From positions 88,653-152,652 of the forward strand of contig DF239913.1 in NCBI GenBank assembly GCA_000507305.1: a stretch of DNA of 64,000 nucleotides, read 5' to 3'. Source of the stretch: Breviolum minutum Mf 1.05b.01 (lineage: Eukaryota > Sar > Dinophyceae > Suessiales > Symbiodiniaceae). Below the pieces are notes generated by a model that worked only from the letters and a program-made list of their open reading frames with translations, made no database searches and was not told the origin of the DNA. Below, one piece after another: positions 60,856-64,000 of the stretch (the stretch's first letter is position 1; each line of letters opens with the position of its first letter). A program made the translations under genes and the position numbers.

Positions 60856-61504
60856 CATATTTATGTAACAGTAGTACAGGCACTAGCAATAGCAATAAGA
60901 TTTCTTGTAGGAGTCAAGGAGATCAAGGAGCCGCGATAACTTTCAAAGAAAAACACAACAAAACACCAGAAACAACTCTATCGAAATGGGCGGATCTGCT
61001 GAATCCCAAAAAAATGGTTCCACCTCAATCTGTGGTCCGGAAGGTATACGCAAAGGGATCTCCAGCAATTTGCTGATTTCGGAAATGCCACCACAGCAAG
61101 ATGAAGTGAATTTTTGGTCATGAACATTTGATTTTTGCATCCGTCACCCAGATAAAGTATATATATATATATATATGCAATAAGTCTTGGAAGTTGAATA
61201 AGATTTCCGGGGGAATCTCCGAAAGTGGAAGTTCTTGGTTGTTCCATCTCTGAGGAAATGTGTCGTTCACCCTGCGTCTACATGTTGAAGAACGGGTCAT
61301 GTCCTGCGGGATTTCAATGTGGTTATTGCTGCTGGGGCCGCATCAAAGAGGCACAGGCATGTTAGTTCGTTGATAAGAAAACTCACCTTTCAGGATAAGT
61401 TGAATTCCTATATGAAACCATCCAAATGAATGTATCAAATCGACCCGATGTTGCACTCCACTCAAGGTTTTTGTGGGCTAAAGATATGCATATATAATAC
61501 ATCT

Positions 61505-61530
61505 TTTATATATATATATATATATATATC
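61505..61530. repeat. (TA)n microsatellite
   Basis: About thirteen TA units. A second, shorter tract lies at 61157-61178. Both are in non-coding DNA upstream of the exon cluster at 61.9 kb. Confidence 0.85.
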
Positions 61531-61926
61531 CGTCATCTCTTATTGTTTTCTCAAAAGACGAGAGGGGTTTCGGTGAAGCTTCGTTGATCTTTCTGAGCTT
61601 TTGAATGCATCGAACGAGGCCACTTTATACATTCGAAGAAGAGAAAGCTGGACAAGACGCAGCGAAAGTTCATGCAGCATGTCGACCCAGGCCGGGGATT
61701 TGTGGCAGACAAAAATGGCCCCACGGGTTTCCACACCGTGGAGAATGACCTGGGTCCTAGGTTTAAATGTCCCATGTCCAATTTGAAACCAATAACGAAA
61801 GATTTATATAACAATATATGATATTATGATATAAATGTCCCAAAAAAATAAACATTGGATCATTCCCACCAACTCGTCTTAGCAAAAAGCTCACGGACTT
61901 GGAACCTTGGAACCTTGACTTCCCAG

Positions 61927-62264
61927 GTGTCCGCTTGCAACTGGTCCTACCCCACCTCTTGCGGAAGCTCATGAAACTGGAAGATCCTGAAACCACGAAA
62001 CTGTTGCCACACCTGAAACATCAACTTCGTCTCGCGGAAAGTGTGATGACTAACTCACTGCAGATGAAAGAGGCCAAAGAACTGCAAGTCCATCGGACTT
62101 TAGACAAGATGAATGTGAATGCGTTGTTGGATTTGATTAAGGCACATTTGCCTGAAGCCCTTATTCACTACTTGGCTCGTGTGCAGGAAGACATGATTCC
62201 AAGTCCAACTCACGGAGAAAATGTCCTTTTGCCTGAGGGAAAAGTGGTGAAATTTTGGATCTAA
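61927..62264 (+). CDS. Large exon of unidentified helical protein
   Basis: After a CTTCCCAG acceptor the frame is open for 112 codons to TAA at 62262-62264. The peptide is strongly helical with heptad-like leucines (LQLVLPHLLRKLMKLEDPET, HLKHQLRLAESVMTNSLQMK, MNVNALLDLIKAHLPEALIH). A GT donor at GTG|GTGAAA near 62245 would allow the following segment (about 62290-62441, VSEWTGVVDGVPSPH then RFRFGKVVPGRRSVK) and the small exon 62536-62589 (YEIDTFTQRARVIVPG) to be joined. The family is not recognised. Composition and length make this the most convincing coding region outside the island and ureG. Confidence 0.6.
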
Positions 62265-62289
62265 TTCGTTTCCAAAACATGGCATTCAT

Positions 62290-62589
62290 GTGAAAGTTTC
62301 TGAGTGGACAGGGGTCGTGGATGGAGTCCCGTCACCCCACACCACGGCTAGGTTCCGCTTTGGGAAGGTGGTTCCTGGGAGGCGTTCTGTAAAAGTGTGC
62401 CTTTCCCACAACCATAAACGTCCTGGTCACGAATTGATGTAAAGAAAGAAAGCTTCGAATGATTTTTTACAGCATTGGGTGGTTGGCCGTGGCCGTGGCC
62501 CGTCTGAAATTGAAGTTCAACTTTGATCTATCAGGATGTATGAAATTGACACCTTCACACAGCGTGCTCGTGTGATTGTCCCTGGAACA
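62290..62589 (+). CDS. Downstream exons of the same unidentified gene
   Basis: Two coding-like segments: 62290-62441 (ends KVCLSHNHKRPGHELM-stop) and 62535-62589, the latter bracketed by an ATCAG acceptor and an ACAG|GTGG donor. They are Arg/Val-rich beta-type sequence, different in character from the helical exon upstream. Joining phases were not fully resolved. Confidence 0.4.
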
Positions 62590-62904
62590 GGTGGCCAAAC
62601 GATGGCGTCAAAAGGATCGAGCGCGAGACTGCAGAAGTTCTGTATCTCAATTCCAGTGGGAAGATGCTCCCTTGAAGAAAATCACCAAACAATAATAAAC
62701 AACTTGGTTGTTTTGGTGCAAACATGAGATTACACAACTATACATGCAATACACAAGCCATAAATTCAGGATCAATTTGAACTAGTAACCCACCAGGATT
62801 CCATCATTCATGTAGCTGGTGTTTTTTTTGGAACAGATTACGTCCCAAATTTCTTCGACATTCCAACTCTGAGTAGTATGTTTCTGCAGAACTTCTGCTC
62901 CGTC

Positions 62905-63041
62905 AAGCCAAGTCCTTTCCGCTCTCAGCGGTCAATTCGCGTTTTGATTTTGTGTCAAGCACTTGCCCACTGCTTTCGCCCTCACAGTGACGGCTACGAC
63001 CGTCGCTGGTGTGCGAAACGCGACCGGCTCCCAAAATAGAA
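62905..63041 (+). CDS. Exon-like segment, basic and Cys-containing
   Basis: The open frame reads PFRSQRSIRVLILCQALAHC followed by FRPHSDGYDRRWCAKRDRLP to a stop near 63041, with GC content above its surroundings. It may continue the gene of 61.9-62.6 kb. A further possible start lies at 63253 (MTPEVESSRAVPVFLFRAVP). The remaining sequence to 64000 shows nothing I can assign. Confidence 0.3.
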
Positions 63042-63253
63042 AGGGCGCACTTTGCGCAAACACTCCCAAAATTGGAAGAAACAATTTTCAAACACGTGCG
63101 GGTGACAAGCCCCTGCAAATGTATCATGTTTTTAACTCTTAGTCATTGAGGCATATTGAAGCCTGAAGTTTATATAATTCATATGTTTCACGCTGCATGA
63201 TGTGTCCACTGGTACTGTTTTGCAGGGTTGGCATCCTAGCGAAATGACGACAT

Positions 63254-64000
63254 GACGCCCGAAGTTGAGTCTTCCAGGGCTGTTCCCGTTTTCCTGTTTA
63301 GAGCCGTGCCTGAAAAGATAACCTTGATGTGTTTCATTTATCAGTTGCTGCATTTATCATGGACAATCAAGGTATGTTTAGGCAAGGTTTGCTGAGTTCC
63401 ACCCTGGATTCCACCTTGTCACTGGAATCCATGGGTCTCCATGGGTTTCCGGTCAGGTGGGAATCTGATTTTTTTTCAGCACGCTCTTTACAGGTCCTTT
63501 GTCTTTGAGCTGGTCGCATCATGATTGCCAGCATTGTGTTGGGTTTTGGTTTCTGGGCGCCAAAGCACCAAAAAAAAAGGTGAAACGTGGCATCTTCGCA
63601 AAAGTCGTCACCTTCACGAGTGCGGTTGGAAAACGGAACAGTTGGAGAGCCACAAGGTTGGAAGGTTGGTTGCATCAACCAAGTGTTTGTTCTTATTGAA
63701 TACCAGAACCACTGGTATAACCGTTAAGTACGCTCCTTTTTACTCGAGCCACTGAAGTGTAAAGGCGAGGATACATGTATCTATACAGAGGGTAGCCGGG
63801 TGGTCATGAATTTCAACACCCCCCTCTCCGTAGCATGCAGGAGTATAAAGAAATGAATACACCCGCACAAAAGCTAAATTAAGTACGATGCATGTGAAAC
63901 GTGAAATCGGCAGGTCGCTAGACCCACATTTCAGCAAAATGCCGTCAAAACTGTGAGACTACAGCTACAAATTCACTTCAACCCTATCTGACGGCTAATT
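63254..64000. other. Right end of window, no supported gene
   Basis: A short possible N-terminal exon at 63253 is followed by sequence with stops in all frames, a poly-A run near 63570, and AT-rich DNA. No recognisable domain, RNA gene or repeat family is visible. Confidence 0.5.

Larger units (their letters stand above)
56811..61870. other. Region downstream of the island with unplaced exon-like pieces
   Basis: No full gene was traced. Coding-looking + strand segments: 57430-57540, 57730-57830, 58030-58240 (VSAGCVATAYSIS in one frame, then FPDDPFSRNSQLEDEMLIMQ), 58980-59330 (an open frame of about 114 codons), 60318-60395 (HVHVGGVLVNATYLIPATVS) and 60910-61070 (GAAITFKEKHNKTPETTLSK). The remainder is AT-rich with microsatellites and dispersed repeats. 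These pieces may belong to the gene whose better exons lie at 61.9-63.0 kb. Confidence 0.4.

Noticed and set aside
1..64000. tRNA, rRNA and snRNA genes
   Set aside because: I saw no convincing cloverleaf, rRNA core or snRNA motif by eye. A covariance-model scan would be needed to exclude them.

Overview
The window is nuclear DNA from a eukaryote, most likely a dinoflagellate of the family Symbiodiniaceae. Four things point there. First, genes are one-directional (all on +) and split into many small exons. Second, introns use GT, GC and GA donors side by side, all ending in AG, with frame kept across every junction I traced. Third, there is a relict of the dinoflagellate spliced leader (core AGCCATTTTGGCT, 36938-36950) just upstream of a start codon. 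Fourth, short palindromic repeats occur whose conceptual translations (for example VFPKIGVPQNG, or NIEPENDDLEDDF) I know from memory as recurring in Symbiodiniaceae gene models.

Left part (1-30.5 kb). This is sparse, long-intron DNA. The first 16 kb holds scattered short exon-like segments of one or more genes I cannot identify. From 16088 to 30552 lies a urease accessory GTPase gene, ureG, rebuilt exon by exon: a His-rich N-terminus, P-loop, CPH nickel motif, SGGDN, NKVD and a C-terminal helix. It has 12 exons (one only 22 nt) and introns of about 0.4-2.9 kb, several carrying MITE-like repeats.

Middle (30.5-36.9 kb). No identifiable gene; a 190-bp trinucleotide repeat and a few exon-like ORFs.

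Right part (36.9-56.8 kb). A compact head-to-tail island of about six + strand genes with mostly short introns (45 to about 200 nt) and short spacers. In order: a C5 cytosine DNA methyltransferase (motifs I, IV, VI and X visible), an 804-codon 13-exon DUF7869-like protein with an RNase H-like D/D/HxxED signature, two unrecognised genes, a gene with a possible methyltransferase-like segment, and a chromatin-like protein with an RGRP AT-hook, acidic runs and H1-like Ala/Lys repeats. A methyltransferase, a transposase-like protein and DNA-binding genes packed in an otherwise sparse, long-intron region suggest one co-inherited module, possibly a large mobile element. This is inference: I found no termini or target-site duplications. 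A further unidentified multi-exon gene lies at about 61.9-63.0 kb.

Exon limits are hand-derived from frame and splice-dinucleotide consistency and have not been checked against transcripts or databases.
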